Assembly: GCF_010015585.1 (NCBI RefSeq)
Contig: NW_022985083.1
Coordinates: 482,223 to 546,222 of the forward strand
DNA from: Eremomyces bilateralis CBS 781.70
Taxonomy: Eukaryota; Ascomycota; Dothideomycetes; Eremomycetales; Eremomycetaceae
Length of the DNA: 64,000 nt
Direction of reading: 5' to 3'
Below are positions 11,508-21,932 of this stretch, in pieces. The position numbers and the translations under genes were made by a program. The notes under the pieces are model-generated. The model saw only the letters and a list, made by a program, of their open reading frames with translations, searched no databases and was not told the origin of the DNA. Each line of letters starts with the position of its first letter. Within the stretch, counting starts at the first letter, position 1.

Positions 11508-13298
11508 ATGCCAAGACTCCCTCGAATAACCCGTCCCTTACTCCAATTCGTCGGCGGTCAAGCTGTCGACACATCCAAGATGAGCATACACCCTTCGTTA
11601 AGAAATCTGGTGGACCATCACTCAATCAATGCCTCCCCAGAACCCTCAGGTGAGAGTGAATCTGAGGAAGAGGAGGAAGAGCAACGCCGAAAGCCTTCCC
11701 CCCAAAAGACCAGAAGCCAAAGAGTAGTAACGCAAATGGCAAGAAAAGACACGCAATCTAAAAACAAAGATAGCAATGCCGACGACACCGGAATGTCGGA
11801 CTGGAACACGGACCGACTGAATGGTAGCCAAGGCCGCCGAATCTATGGATCAAGCCAGTCTCAACGTAGTGCTCCCTTGAGAAACATCCGCTCAGGATCG
11901 CAGAAATCGAGTGCTGGAAGTAACGGAGAGGGTCGAAATCCTTCGCAGAATGGTATGATGACAATCTCCTTGCTCAAGAATAGGACTTAGAAAGTTGCAG
12001 GGACACGCTTCAAGGCGCCATCAGAACCTCCGAAACAGGCCCGTGGACCTACCCCAAAGTTCAAACCAGGGAATAAGGAGTCTTCAAGCAGTCCAACTGA
12101 AAACGGAGACGGTGGTCCCAGAAAGCGGAAAAGGGGCTCCGTGGACGACGGCTCCGTGGACGCTGTGAAGTTCATAAAGCCTCCTCTAACCACTCGTCCC
12201 GAGTCTGGAGCTCCCACCGCCCGGATTCAGCTCCCCCCTGATGTCAAACCCGCATTACACACTGCAGCTCAGTTCCGAGTACATCCCGACGCACTTTTCC
12301 AACCGCCTCCGGGTGCTCATTTCAACGTTCCTTCTATTGCTAAGGATATCCAAGAAATGCCTTTGTCACCCCAACGACTGAGCTCGTCACCAAGCCCACT
12401 GATCAAGGTCTCCTCTGATGAAATCCAGGCCCCGGAGGAATTCACCGGGCCAACATGTTTGATCTGCAAGTCTCCGATTCCCGCAGAGCTGTTCGAAATG
12501 TTCCTGCAAAATCATGGCAAATCGTTCCTGAAAGGCGGCTCTACAGACTTTTACCTAGCAGCGGCGAGCATGCGTTGGCCATACCAGATGCAAGCCCTAC
12601 TTCATCGAATCCACCGGCAGGAGTCTGCGTCGCAAGAATGGGTGGCGAAAGGCTACCCGCAGATCGACTGGGAATCGCTCAGCATGCGCGTCGCGCGGCA
12701 CAAAACGGAGCTCGTCAAGGTGCTGGAACGGAAGACTCCCAGCGAAGTCCGCGACCGGTACGAAAAGCGAGTTGCGGTGGACGGCCACATGCCAGCTGCA
12801 CAAGCGTACTTGATGCCGGGAAGGAACAAGGGGATGGATGGAAACGCAGCAGATGACCTACTGAAAGGGTTGACCCCTGGGTACTACGGTCTCCGTGGAG
12901 CCCAGATGATCCTAGACGAGCTGGAAGACTTGCTGCAGGCACCGCTCGCCAAGGCGCGGAAGAAAGATAAGTTGGTTGGGAGGGCGACGGTGACGTACCT
13001 TCAGGAAGTCATGGTGCCAGAGGTGGGATGGCGGTTGATCATGGACGATCTGGGGGTGGACGAGACGGAAGCACGGAAGATACTGAAGGACAGCGCGGAC
13101 ATTGGGATGCTGGTGCACTCTGGAGAAGAGGCACTGGGAACTTTGGAGGAGGAGGATTTGTCTGAAGAGGATGGCGATGAGGACGATGAAGAGGAGGAAG
13201 AGGAGGAAGAGGAGTGTGAGGATGGCGATGAGGAGGAAGCGGAAGCAGGGTCTGATGACGATCGTGAAAGCGGAAATGAGTTAGATGTCATGGTCTGA
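11508..13298 (+). CDS. RTC4: RTC4-like protein (restriction of telomere capping 4)
   Basis: Exons 11508-11952 and 12001-13298 encode 580 residues; the 48-base intron runs GTATGATG...TTGCAG. The first 250 residues are disordered, Ser/Pro/Lys/Arg-rich, with a PRKRKRG nuclear-localisation-like run. From about residue 295 comes the RTC4 domain: CLICKSPIP, then a block with RWPYQMQALLHRIHRQ and GYPQIDWESLSMRV (the G[YW]P-ID-W-L-RV pattern of the family), and LTPGYYGLRGAQMILDEL near the end. The C-terminal 55 residues are almost solid Glu/Asp. In yeast, RTC4 was found by its effect on capping-deficient telomeres; its biochemistry is unknown. The annotated start gives MPRLPRI; a later Met at residue 25 (MSIHPSL) is possible. 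Confidence 0.8.
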
Positions 13299-13850
13299 AC
13301 CGAGATCAAGAGGCGCCGACCGCTGTGTAGAACAAATATGGGGCTGTTCTCGAGCAGGGAGAACTGGCTTCAGTATCTATCTCAAATATTCCGGTATCGC
13401 AGAGGCCGTTGTTCGGAATGACCAGGATTTCGGAAGCAGTCTCATGGATCGGGCGCAGAATGATATCAATATGTATGGTAAGGCTTGTGAGAAGGCTTGG
13501 GATATATTTATTCTATCAGTTCTACCATATTCAAGGCATAGATGAACCTAATTAAACAATTGCGGTAATTCGAAAGTACTTTGAAATTCGTGGTATTCTT
13601 ACGGTAGTGGATGTCTCCAACTCGAAATGAGACGAGTAAACGGAGAGCATTGGAACAGGGTTCGGCACTTGCCGTCCAACCTCCAACGTCAAAATTCACC
13701 GCATGCGACAGCTGGGAAGGTTCCAGTATCACAATCCAATATCACAATCCAGCCACCTCAAGCTTCAGCCTTCACTGACACCGAATTACCTTGGTATACG
13801 CGCACCATTCCATACATTAATTCTACCGGATTCATAATCTCACCGCTATC
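13299..13850. other. Intergenic region RTC4-SMD1
   Basis: These 552 bases hold the RTC4 3' end and the SMD1 promoter. A short near-duplication (TCACAATCCA followed by ATATCACAATCCA) lies at about 13728-13751. Nothing coding is evident. Confidence 0.5.
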
Positions 13851-14359
13851 ATGAAGCTCGTCCGGTAAGGCGCCCGTACAACTGCCCTGGGAACCACGCG
13901 CCCGCAGCTAACGCATCTCTTCTAGGTTTTTAATGAAATGCCAAAATGAGACGGTGACCATTGAGCTGAAGAATGGTATGTGCATTCAACAAAAAACCCG
14001 ACCAGATCCTTGATTGGCCTTGCTTTGAATCCGCCGCTCACCTTTCGTCGTTAGGCACCACCGTCAACGGCACCATCGCATCCGTGTCCCCCCAAATGAA
14101 CACCGCCTTACGCACCGTCAAAATGACCATGAAGGGCCGCGACCCCATGGCGCTCGACACCATCAACGTCCGCGGTTCCACGATCCGATATATCGTCCTC
14201 CCGGACAGCTTACCGCTCGACACCCTCCTCGTCGATGACACGCCGAAACCGAAGAACAAGGCGCGGAAGGAGCAGGGCGATCGCGGACGCGGGAGAGGAG
14301 CGCCTCGGGCAGGCGGCCGTGGAAGGGGACGAGGCCGGGGCCGTGGCAGAGGGTTTTAG
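13851..14359 (+). CDS. SMD1: Small nuclear ribonucleoprotein Sm D1
   Basis: Core spliceosomal Sm protein that pairs with SmD2 in the heptameric ring on U1, U2, U4 and U5 snRNA. Exons 13851-13864, 13926-13975 and 14055-14359 encode 122 residues; the first exon is only 14 coding bases. The N-terminus [20 protein letters not shown] is the SmD1 Sm1 motif, followed by [20 protein letters not shown] and the Sm2 part [19 protein letters not shown]. The C-terminus is a glycine-arginine tail of repeated GRG units, the substrate of symmetric arginine dimethylation needed for snRNP assembly in the family. Both introns are phased inside codons and have CTAAC-like or CTTGATT branch regions. It converges with the TauD-like gene. 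Confidence 0.96.
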
Positions 14360-14712
14360 AGGCGGATGGGGGTTTCGGAAGCTTGACTTTGCCTGGACGG
14401 TGTCCGGGATTCTCATGATGTAATCACGAATTTGTTGGGTCGCTCGGACGGACGGACGGGCGTGTAGCCGCATTCTTCAGATGGTACGGCGTTCTTCATC
14501 GGTCACGGCTAAAAGAAGACTGAGAAGCAACGAGCGCAATGGCGCCAAGGCGGGTTTTGGATGGAACGAAGGGACATAGAGAGTGTACATGTCCAGTTTC
14601 GAAGCAAAAGTGGTTCGAAATACAAAATGACTACGCATTTGAGCTCGTCACGTCTTGGATTGTAAGTACCCTTGGAACGACTTTGTGATGTTGCGCTTCA
14701 AAGTGGATTCAT
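14360..14712. other. Convergent 3' region SMD1/TauD-like
   Basis: These 353 bases lie between two converging genes. The repeat CGGACGGACGGACGG occurs at about 14446-14459. I see no gene. Confidence 0.5.
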
Positions 14713-15931
14713 TCAATCTGCCTCGAGATTGGCGACTGGCGGTGTTCTATTTACTTGTATCCCACTTCTTAGTCTCCGGTTGCTGTCTTCGAACGGTATT
14801 TTCCATCCCCCTTCATATTCCGGTGTACTCAACCATAGCCGGAGCAGATGCCGCCTCGGAGCCGGCGGGGCCGCGTCTTTGTACGCAGTGCGAGCATGCA
14901 AGACTTGCGCATTCGACAGGAACTGGATATCTCCGACCTCGAGGATCATGTGGAGCGCGAGGCGCAGACACGTGGATTCGAGGACCTCCAGGGCGTTCTT
15001 CTGCTCGTCCGACAGCGGCGGCACCAGGCCCGCATCCGAGAACCGCTTCAGCGATGTCACATAGTACGGATCGAAGCTTCCAAAGACGCGACCGCCCTCC
15101 TTGGGTTCAATGTACAGCATTGTGCCTCGGATCCACTCCTTTTGTCCGTCGCTCGTCTCCCCTTTCTGATCAAAGTACCAAATCGGTTGCGTCAACAGCT
15201 CCGCGACACGCGGATTCTCCTCTTGCAATACATTGAAGAGATTATGGGTGCTCACGACGTCGCTCTCGCCTCCCTCTAGCGCGCGTGCTAAGCACAGCAG
15301 TCCGACCATGTCGCCAGCGTCAGTGTGGAAGAATTGCCGTGCATTGGTGCGGTAGATCCGGACTTTGTCCGTCCGTGTCGCATCCTCATTCAGATCTTTG
15401 ACATGGCCGAGGATGTGGCCTTTGCCGTTCTGTGATACTGCGTGTCCCAGATGTGAACCGAGAGCCATATACGCAACCGCCGATTTGGGAGTGCCCCATG
15501 TCTCGACGGGGATGCCTTTGAACAGGACGAAGCCGGGGCCATCTAGGAGGATTTGACGGATGTTGGCCAGAACTCCGGCTAGCGTGGGGAATGGGAAATA
15601 TTCCTGTAGCCAATCAGCCCCCCATTCTCGTAGGCAGGCGTGCAAGCCGAGATAGAACTGGGCGACTTACTTTAGTGATCTTCACCAGGGGCTTCCCACT
15701 CGTAATCCACTGGTCTGTCGCGTCTCCAAGCTCTTTGATTTCTTGAGAAGTAAAAGCATGAGTCCACCGGGTTGGATTTTGTTCGTACTCCTCTTTGGTC
15801 CATACCGTAGGCCCGGTAATCTTCTTGGGAAATGCAGCGTAGGGTCGTAGAAGGGAATATATGGGGGGAGATTGGCCAGAGGTGAGCTCCGTGTCCTCAG
15901 GAGGCGGGGAGGGATTGCTGCGAGATGCCAT
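14713..15931 (-). CDS. TauD/TfdA-like 2-oxoglutarate/Fe(II) dioxygenase
   Basis: Exons 15931-15671 and 15603-14713 encode 383 residues (the intron of 67 bases lies exactly between codons). The protein has the clavaminate-synthase-like fold signature: a FVLFKGIPV strand near residue 113, the iron-binding HTD triad part in RQFFHTDAGD (H180, D182), the distal histidine in NAQVLHARTAY (H323), and the 2-oxoglutarate arginine in PRRHLLRLWLS (about 340). The LRLWLS ending is typical of fungal TauD-type enzymes of unknown substrate. These enzymes usually hydroxylate or desaturate small molecules; no signal peptide is seen, so it is likely cytosolic. It lies next to, and on the same strand as, a second unrelated 2OG oxygenase. 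Confidence 0.85.
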
Positions 15932-16246
15932 AATTCAACCTATGCCGTATTGCAAGTGACTTGATTGATGTACTCTAACAATGCACGCAATGCGTCCTGC
16001 AGGAATATATTTTCCTTTTGTTTGTCAATTGTCCATCCCTATCTCCACTCTGGAGGATGGCGTGCGATTTGTCATTTTGCGTGATGGCCGAGGAGCGGGG
16101 GTCCATGGGCTGTTCGTGGAGCTACTGAACCACTTCGTACCACTCGGCATCTTACACAGCATCTTACACGGCGCTACGGCACGAGTAATCATACCTTATC
16201 TATTAAAGTATCAAGTTTCGTGGTAAGGCTCCGAATTTGTTCTGGC
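15932..16246. other. Intergenic region between two dioxygenase genes
   Basis: These 315 bases form the promoter of the TauD-like gene and the 3' end of the prolyl-hydroxylase-like gene. Nothing else was seen. Confidence 0.5.
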
Positions 16247-17218
16247 CTATACGCTTCCCGATTCTTCCTCATCGCGTGAATGCACTTTTGGTCTATGGCC
16301 AGGATGACGATAGCTCCAGATATTCAATCCGTACTTCTCCCCAGCGGTGACAGGAAGACCAGCATGAAATGATTCTTCATACCCCGATCCGTCGCTCCGA
16401 AAATTCTGCCAAAATACCGCGTTGCCTTTGATCGGTTTGAAGGTGACTCCATCAACGACCTTCGAAGCAGCCACGGTCTTCTCCCCCTCACATTCAATGA
16501 ACTTGCACCACCTCCGCGCCTCCACACTGTTCGCGTCGTCCATCTTCGGGGGTTCTAGACGAGGGAAATTGGTTCCGCCGCCCTGGAGCTCCTCCTCGGA
16601 GCCGCCGTTCAAGTACACCATGAAGCTACTATCACGTCGGCCGGAATGGCGCCCACCCGCATGTCCCCAGTCGTAGTGGTGAACATAATGGCCACCGGTT
16701 CCGTACCGTTGCGCCCATAACCTCTCGATGAAGGTGTCTCGTGGCCAGCCCTGGAATTCCCGAGCCCGAGATTCGATACACTTGACGAGGTTGGTCCGTG
16801 GGATTTGAGCTTTGCTAGAATTCCGGACACTGGGATCGAACTTCTCCGTGCCACCAGTGAAGGTCGTCGAGGGGGTGAAATGAGGAGCACTGAGGACGTT
16901 ATGAATAGGTTCTTGGTATCATAGGAAAGATCGTTACCTTATGCGAATAATCTCGTCTGCTTCAAAGGGACTTAGGAAGTGTTCAATGTAGATGACAAGA
17001 GGATCTTTGGACAAGATGTGGGTATTGACTTGGTGGTCATCACATTGGAGACCGGATTCAGGATACGCCAACGACTCTAGTTTATCAGAAAAGATCGATA
17101 CCGCAGCATCCTGGCCACTATCTTCCAGGTATGACCTAACCAAGGGTAATATGATGAAGAAGAATATTGGAATGGAAAGGAGAGCATATTCGACGACGGT
17201 GCCGAGTCTTAAAGGCAT
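16247..17218 (-). CDS. Prolyl 4-hydroxylase alpha-type dioxygenase, membrane-anchored
   Basis: Exons 17218-16938 and 16889-16247 encode 307 residues. A hydrophobic segment at residues 10-27 (YALLSIPIFFFIILPLV) looks like a signal anchor placing the domain in the endoplasmic reticulum. The P4Hc domain follows: VIYIEHFLSPFEADEII, then YGTGGHYVHHYDW with iron ligands H165 and D167, the jelly-roll strands FMVYLNG and GGTNFPR, and the distal part ESFHAGLPVTAGEKYGLNIW with H269 and the 2-oxoglutarate lysine K279. The order, spacing and final lysine are those of collagen-type prolyl 4-hydroxylases. The fungal substrate is unknown. Length is normal for the fungal family. Confidence 0.9.
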
Positions 17219-18385
17219 GGCGACGACCGCGCTGTACAGGCTGGGGCTCCGGGTCCTTTTATCTGTTCAGCATCAACGGACCAGCGTATCATTGAAAGTT
17301 CATGTCGAATAACGTGTCTCATTACATAAAGATATATCAACGCCCACTAATACAGTAGAGTGCGGATACATATAAAAATTAGAATTCGCACGATCATCCC
17401 GTCGACGCGTCTGAATCCGAGGGGCTCCCTAGTCCCTACACAGTGGCTGGGACGTGCTTTAGCTGCCTAAGCCACTTTCTTGCCATCTCCTCCATCCAGT
17501 CCATGTCATCCGTTCAAACTCCAAACCATAACTAGTATTCTCTACACATCTGCTTGTAAGGTTACTCTCACGCGTTGTACTGAGTTGATATCTCTAAGTA
17601 ATTCTTAAGCAGCCTGTCATGTTGTAGATTAAGACCTACCCAGAATACCGCTCATAACTCCTGATGATTCTCCTCTTTCTATTTTGATGCTATTCTCCTT
17701 GCTCTCGCCCAGCTCACTTTCTGAGCTATGGGTGCAGACTGCAATCTACATTCTCATCCCCCTTCTATCCGTTGTCCATCTCTTCGTTTTTGACCTCGGC
17801 AGCACAGTAGACCTCATCACCTCAATAAGTACTTATGATAATCATAGCAATTGTAAGTCATACCGTAGGGCTCACACCCCCTCCTATCGCATGTTGCCGA
17901 ACGAGCCCTCCCAGGACCATTTCTCCACAAAGGGGAAATCCTTCAATCGGAATGGTACCTGGACCTTCGAATTCGCGCCGCGATCAGCTCAATAATCGAG
18001 TTCATATCATCGTTTGCGGGGTGTTGAAGCTCTGTATCAAGGTCTCTATCATCAAATTTCTGCGCCCGAGGAGCGTCGTTACAGTTTACCCTACCATCCA
18101 AGGTTGACCTTGGACGAAGGTCACTTGACCACTTTTCTAATCTGGGGGTATCTGTTTTGACGGGTAGATTAATTGGGCCATATTATTATCGGAAGATGCG
18201 AATGGCATCTGGACCTTCACGTCGATAATTCGAGGAGAGCAGCCCGTGAGTAATGTTGTCGGCTCTTTATATCTTGGATGAAAGAGTGTTTTCTAGATTC
18301 TAGTCGTTCAGTCTTCGCAGCTCCTATCTGTTCCATAAATTTCGAGTCGTCTTTCAACTAGTCCAGACCTCGCGTTGTTGCAGTC
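17219..18385. other. Divergent intergenic region before the Hcp-like gene
   Basis: This 1,167-base region holds the promoters of the prolyl-hydroxylase gene (left) and the Hcp-like gene (right). A TTTATAT run at about 18266-18272 could be the TATA region of the latter. A plus-strand frame of 103 codons starting at 17684 has a hydrophobic beginning but no family features, and I do not call it. Confidence 0.45.
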
Positions 18386-19055
18386 ATGCATACATTCAAT
18401 CTAGTGCTCTTACTGGGCAGTGTGGCCGTTCTTGTTGCCGGTCAGGCAGAGTCATATACTGGTGAGCCTGCTTCGTCGACGCTAATACCCTCCTTACTGA
18501 AACCACAGTGACCTTCTCCAAGCCAACAACATTCGCTACCGCCAACTCGAATACCCTCTTTGCAAATGGCGTGAGCCCTGCGTTGCCGGTAATCGCAAAA
18601 AATCCCCTGGTATACCCAGGCCATGACTGACATGACGTGAACAGTTATCACAATTTACCTTCAGCGCTGCTCGAGGCGTCAATTTTGAATCGGGGCAGCC
18701 CGACACCAAACCCTACCTCACAACGCCGTTCTCCATCATCCGCCCAGTCGATGTCTATTCGAGCGAATTACTCCTCGCCATGACGACTTCTGCCACGTTC
18801 CCGACCGTGAATGTGCGCTCGTCTCAGAATGCGAATAGTAGGTCCTCCAACACTAGCAAACTTAACACAGCTGATGAGCGATCAGAGGGCTACACTTTCA
18901 CCGGAGTCCAAGTGGTCGGGTACCAACACCAGAAGCAAGATGGGATTGCGCTGGAGCAGATCCAATTGTCCTCCGAATCCCTTCAGGTAAACTACCCAAT
19001 GCTGACTGGTACCGGCGTAGACCAAGTCCGGTGGGATATCGGCGCGGCGGCATAA
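18386..19055 (+). CDS. Secreted Hcp1-like protein (type VI secretion tube-protein fold)
   Basis: Exons 18386-18461, 18509-18570 (or -18588 with the alternative donor) and 18645-19055 encode 182 (or 188) residues. The first 20 residues, MHTFNLVLLLGSVAVLVAG, form a clear signal peptide. The mature part follows the Hcp pattern strand by strand: LSQFTFSAARGVNF (Hcp: VLAWSWGMSQ), FSIIRPVDVYSSELLLAM (Hcp: LSFTKYIDKSTPNLMMAC), ATFPTVNVRSS (HYPQAKLTIRK), EGYTFTGVQVVGY (VEYLIITLKEVLVSS), LEQIQLSSESLQVNY (TENVTLNFAQVQVDY), and VRWDIGAAA at the end (KYGWNI). Hcp forms hexameric rings in bacterial type VI secretion. Here the export signal and introns mean it is a fungal gene, not contamination; its role is unknown. 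A 33-base segment with splice-like ends sits in exon 3. Confidence 0.68.
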
Positions 19056-19364
19056 GCTGCGAAAGAATAGCAGCAGATCTTCATGTCAGACAATGGCAGG
19101 TCCACTGTTATAGAAGATTGGTTCCGCAAACGATTTTGTATATCACAGAAATTGATCCATATCGTCAAACGGTCTATTGTTCGGTGAAGTATGTACATGA
19201 ACAGAAACCCAGGGTATCCCACGACAAATCCACAAGATGCTATCCCAATCCTAGCAAATCTGCCTAGGAGCTGATAATGCAAGTCTTGCTGTCGTGACCA
19301 AACGAAACACCCTTTCACGACCACCGAGGGAGCCTCGACGCCGAGCCTCGACGCCTTTCGAAAA
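19056..19364. other. Convergent 3' region
   Basis: These 309 bases lie between the Hcp-like gene and the small secreted protein gene, which converge. No gene was seen. Confidence 0.5.
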
Positions 19365-19918
19365 TCAAGTCGAAGTCCCGTTGACTGGGTAGACCTTGAT
19401 CTTCCCCCACACCATGTTGTTGGTGTGGAACGTATGGGGGCAGCCCATGTCGGCATAGAACTCATCCGGTTTGTACACGGCCCAGGTCGCCTCGGGAACG
19501 TCCATCATGAACTCAGAATTCACCCAGTGCAGGACATTGTCCGCATCGACGCTGAATCCGGTGGTGATATAGTCATCGCTTGGCTTGATGCCCTTGAGCT
19601 GCGTCATGTCCGAGACCTTGCGGGTGCCGATCACGGTGGCGCCGCCATCGCAGCTCATCTGGGTGGTGGCGAGTATGGAGCAGGTCGCGGCGCTGGCCCG
19701 GGAGTTGGTGGTCAGGCCGGCCTGCGTTAGATATACTTCTGGGTTCCCCTCGATGGTGAGGCCGACCTGGAAGGCTTCGGGAGTGGCTACCGGTACGGCG
19801 CAAGCGGAAGCGGCGAGAGCGCTGAAAGTGTCATGTCAGCGTCGGTTCTGGATTCCTTGGACTCGGTGGCATCTTTGACGTACCTAAGGCTCATAGCGAA
19901 AGTGACAAGAGCGAGCAT
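19365..19918 (-). CDS. Small secreted cysteine-containing protein
   Basis: Exons 19918-19884 and 19821-19365 encode 163 residues; the intron interrupts the signal peptide. MLALVTFAMSLSALAASACA is a textbook secretion signal. The mature protein has three cysteines (in AATCSIL, QMSCDGG and DMGCPHTF) and a central block with DDYITTGFSVDADNVLHWVN that recalls the ascomycete IgE-binding/allergen-like secreted family, though I am not certain. No enzyme motif is present. A strong TATATAAG lies about 145 bases upstream, which suits a highly or conditionally expressed secreted protein. It converges with the secreted Hcp-like gene. Candidate effector or cell-surface protein is inference. Confidence 0.72.
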
Positions 19919-21096
19919 CTTGAAGATTAGTTTCAAAGATTTGACCAAGGACGACTGTTCGGAGTGTTGAAAGAGCGAATTCGATCACGCGAATGGGCTG
20001 CTGGCAGAGAGTAGGCTTGGTGGAACATTCTCTAGACCCGAACGGAGAATTTCCCACTTACTTATATACATAGGGCGAGAGATCGAGCGATTATCTTTGA
20101 GTGTCAAGAACCTTGCCAGCTTATCCAATCGTATATTAAGCCGATCTACATGAACATGAGGGACGAGGAGCGCGTGGCAGGATAATGTTTGTAGACAACT
20201 CGTACAGGTCGAATACGCATTATTTAAGATCCTTGAGAATTGAAGACGACGGGGCATCTCCAGAATCGAGACCAAGACCGAAGAGCGAGAATGAGGAAGC
20301 TTCGTGTAAGAGAGGTCAATCAAGGTTTACATTAAGCTTAATTTGGGAGGAGATGTCGAACCAATCGAAGGGCCGATCAACAACAGGGTTCTCCATGTGC
20401 CATATTCAAGATTCCGAGGCACTCACTTTATTGGAAGTGGAATGAAAGCAGCGGTTCCAGATAGAGATTAGTTGCTGTTAGGAATTTGATGAGACAAAAA
20501 TGGTATTTGTCACTTGTCATATGTAGTGGCAGAACGGCCTGTTCTCGAAGAGACGGAACGTCCGGATTCCAAGCTTGGATAAATTCGCGAATCAACAGAG
20601 GCAGTAAACGGATGCTTGGTCGCATCGAATTCATACCTGTGTATAAAGACAGAGGTGAGATGGTGTTTTGTGTAACCGACAACTGCCGAATAACCCCGGC
20701 TCCGTAGCTGGAGATGAATCGAGAATGTAATTAAGTGGAGGGGAAGGGAGTATCAAAATGCCCCCAGTAAATAGGTAAATCCAGTCGTGTTCTCATCCAT
20801 CCTCAGCTGCATCTTTATCTCGCTCAAAGTCTCCCTGAAGTCATCAACCCGTCCGGACATTATGCATCCAATGTGGAAGGACGGATGGATGATGACCATG
20901 ATAACCTCTGCAACGGAATAGGAAGGAGCAGACAGCATCAGTAATCAATGAGCAATCTCATAAGAGCATCCTCAGAAGAGGATCAATATAGCATTCAGCC
21001 ATCAACTATACCAATACTATGTATAACTACTCTTGTTGCATCGCATCTAGCGCTCCGCGCACTGATAGAACAGATCACTTAGCCCCTACCTCCACC
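19919..21096. other. Intergenic region
   Basis: This 1,178-base region holds the promoter of the small secreted protein and the 3' end of the next gene. Scattered frames of up to 112 codons have no features. Nothing else is supported. Confidence 0.45.
20061..20068 (-). promoter_or_regulatory. TATA box of the small secreted protein gene
   Basis: On the minus strand the sequence reads TATATAAG, a near-consensus TATA box about 145 bases upstream of the start codon at 19918. The distance leaves room for an 80-110 base leader. Confidence 0.5.
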
Positions 21097-21702
21097 TCAA
21101 ACGATCTGCTTCGTCGCCCCATTGGTAGTCTCTTCTTCAACATCAGCCTCATCGGCGGCGTCAGTTGCAGGGTCACTCTTGATCTCCGAGAACCCATTCG
21201 CCTTTGTCTCCTTATTGACATCGGCGAACCCATTAGCGTTGGGATCCTGCTTCACCCGCTTCTTCGGCCCTGCAGAAGCGTTCTCATCCTTAGCCTTTCG
21301 GCCGCGCTTCTTGGGCGTAGGCCTCGCACCGTCGTCAGTGGCACTGCCATTCGCGGTCGCCTTCGGCTTGGAAGGTGTTCCTTGAGCTGAGCCACCGTTG
21401 ACGCCACTCATCCCCCGTTTGACGACGGCGGTGATATGCTGCTCTAGAGCGCGCATGGTCAGGGGGTTCTCGTTGGCTGCCAGTAGAAGTCAGTATGCTT
21501 CTTGAATGGTATCTTGACAACGTCCTGAGGGTGCATACGCCAAATCTCAAGGATCTTCTCCTTCGCATCCCTGGTGAGCGGCTGGACTTTGACGATGCAT
21601 GCGAAGAGCTATTTCATCGAGTTAGTGGGAATCTCCAAATGTGGGACGATTTCCCTGTTCACTTACCAGAGCGTCATTCTGGGCGTCCCACTGGATAGGC
21701 AT
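21097..21702 (-). CDS. Small fungal nuclear-type protein with AT-hook-like basic tail
   Basis: Exons 21702-21667, 21608-21539 and 21476-21097 encode 161 residues. The N-terminal half, MPIQWDAQNDALLFACIV then IWPNENPLTMRALEQHIT, matches a short helical module common in ascomycete hypothetical proteins (W-D...ND..LL..I......I...WP....T.RA....I). These often occur in proteins with chromatin-like tails. The C-terminal half is basic and disordered with PTPKKRGRKAKDE (AT-hook-like GRK) and PKKRVKQDP, then an acidic Ala/Glu-rich end. Function is unknown; DNA association is inference from the tail. The splice model is supported by GTAAGT and GTATGC donors and a CTGAC branch site. Confidence 0.7.
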
Positions 21703-21878
21703 CTTAAGAGTTCGATTGCCAAGTGATATGGTCTTCGACTGATGTGTTTTGAATTCAGAGTGGGTGCGGTAGAGTTGGTTCAGTGCGGCAAGGTGAAGTC
21801 GGGTTAGTAAGGTGAAGTAGTATTCGCTCAAGGGGATGAGAATCGGATGTGAAGAGAGAGGAGTGAGAGTGATAGTCA

Positions 21879-21932
21879 GTGAGAGTGGAAGTCGGAGTAA
21901 GAGTGGTGAGAGTAGAAGTCGAAGTAAGAGTG
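21879..21932. repeat. 27-bp tandem duplication, purine-rich
   Basis: Two adjacent 27-base units begin GTGAGAGTGGAAGTCGGAGT and GTGAGAGTAGAAGTCGAAGT and share 25 of 27 positions; both differences are G in the first and A in the second. On the minus strand it is a CT-rich tract about 175-230 bases upstream of the start codon at 21702, in a position where fungal promoters often carry pyrimidine-rich runs. Confidence 0.85.

Noticed and set aside
17684-17995. A 103-codon frame with a hydrophobic start, like a small membrane protein
   Set aside because: After the hydrophobic start it has no conserved feature, no clear promoter or splice support, and AT-rich low-complexity composition; likely chance.
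18386-19055. Bacterial contamination as the source of the Hcp-like gene
   Set aside because: Introns with fungal splice signals, a eukaryotic signal peptide and continuous flanking fungal genes argue against it.
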